Origin: Alphaproteobacteria bacterium
GTDB lineage: Bacteria > Pseudomonadota > Alphaproteobacteria > UBA8366 > GCA-2717185
DNA: 64,000 nt
Direction: 5' to 3'
Assembly: GCA_012103325.1 (NCBI GenBank)
Contig: WLWY01000001.1
Location: 1,341,653 to 1,405,652 of the forward strand
The translations under genes were made by a program, and so were the position numbers. The notes under the pieces are model-generated. The model did not search any database. It had not been told where the DNA came from and saw only the letters and a list, made by a program, of their open reading frames with translations. Each line of letters starts with the position of its first letter. The stretch's first letter is position 1. Below, one piece after another: positions 63,999 through 64,000 of the stretch.

Positions 63999-64000
63999 GC

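Overview
The window looks like a chromosome segment of a free-living, probably marine alphaproteobacterium (Rhodospirillales-like). The grounds are the gene families, the GC-rich fatty-acid genes, the palindromic C-rich/G-rich intergenic repeats, and a PEP-CTERM/exosortase A locus with its EPS genes. No rRNA, tRNA or CRISPR array was seen. The organism call is inference.

Region 1 (1-33.9 kb) is a nearly complete PEP-CTERM/exosortase A and exopolysaccharide locus. It holds a truncated PrsT-like TPR gene at the left edge; a PEP-CTERM substrate protein behind a strong sigma-54 promoter with two upstream repeats; an Asn-synthase-type amidotransferase; an exosortase A-EpsI fusion; and an initiating sugar transferase. 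A plus-strand operon follows: Wza-like export lipoprotein, Wzz-like chain-length protein, tyrosine autokinase, outer-membrane barrel, AAA ATPase, polysaccharide deacetylase, FemAB-like protein and glycosyltransferase. Then come galE, prsT, the prsR-prsK two-component pair, manC, cysC and a Sel1-repeat protein. PrsK/PrsR presumably activate sigma-54 transcription of the substrate gene; XrtA presumably processes the substrate at the membrane while the EPS genes build and export the polymer.

Region 2 (33.9-42.2 kb) is GC-rich. It holds a CaiB-type CoA transferase/racemase, a FadJ/FadB-type bifunctional beta-oxidation enzyme, small membrane proteins, and an HpcH/HpaI aldolase enclosed by two inverted copies of a 1158-bp IS5-type element. 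Two decayed pieces of a second fadJ-like 3' end lie on either side of that structure.

Region 3 (42.2-59 kb) is accessory DNA. It contains an 851-aa protein with a zinc ribbon and a PD-(D/E)XK-like C-terminus, a gene stump cut by an IS66 element, and an island of subtilase, a frameshifted PAP2/haloperoxidase-like gene, a methyltransferase, a metzincin-like protease, a class III adenylate cyclase-TPR protein, a divergent Crp-type regulator and a large lipoprotein. An IS3 remnant marks the right border. The island's function is unknown.

Region 4 (59.1-64 kb) is again GC-rich: a luciferase-like oxidoreductase, a class III CoA transferase, an IS66 scar and a FadE-type acyl-CoA dehydrogenase running off the right edge.

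Three IS66 elements in the same orientation punctuate the window. Two full copies (2421 bp) bracket the EPS locus as 42-kb-spaced direct repeats. The third is a 430-bp internally deleted derivative with perfect ends and an 8-bp target duplication, lying inside the EPS export operon.
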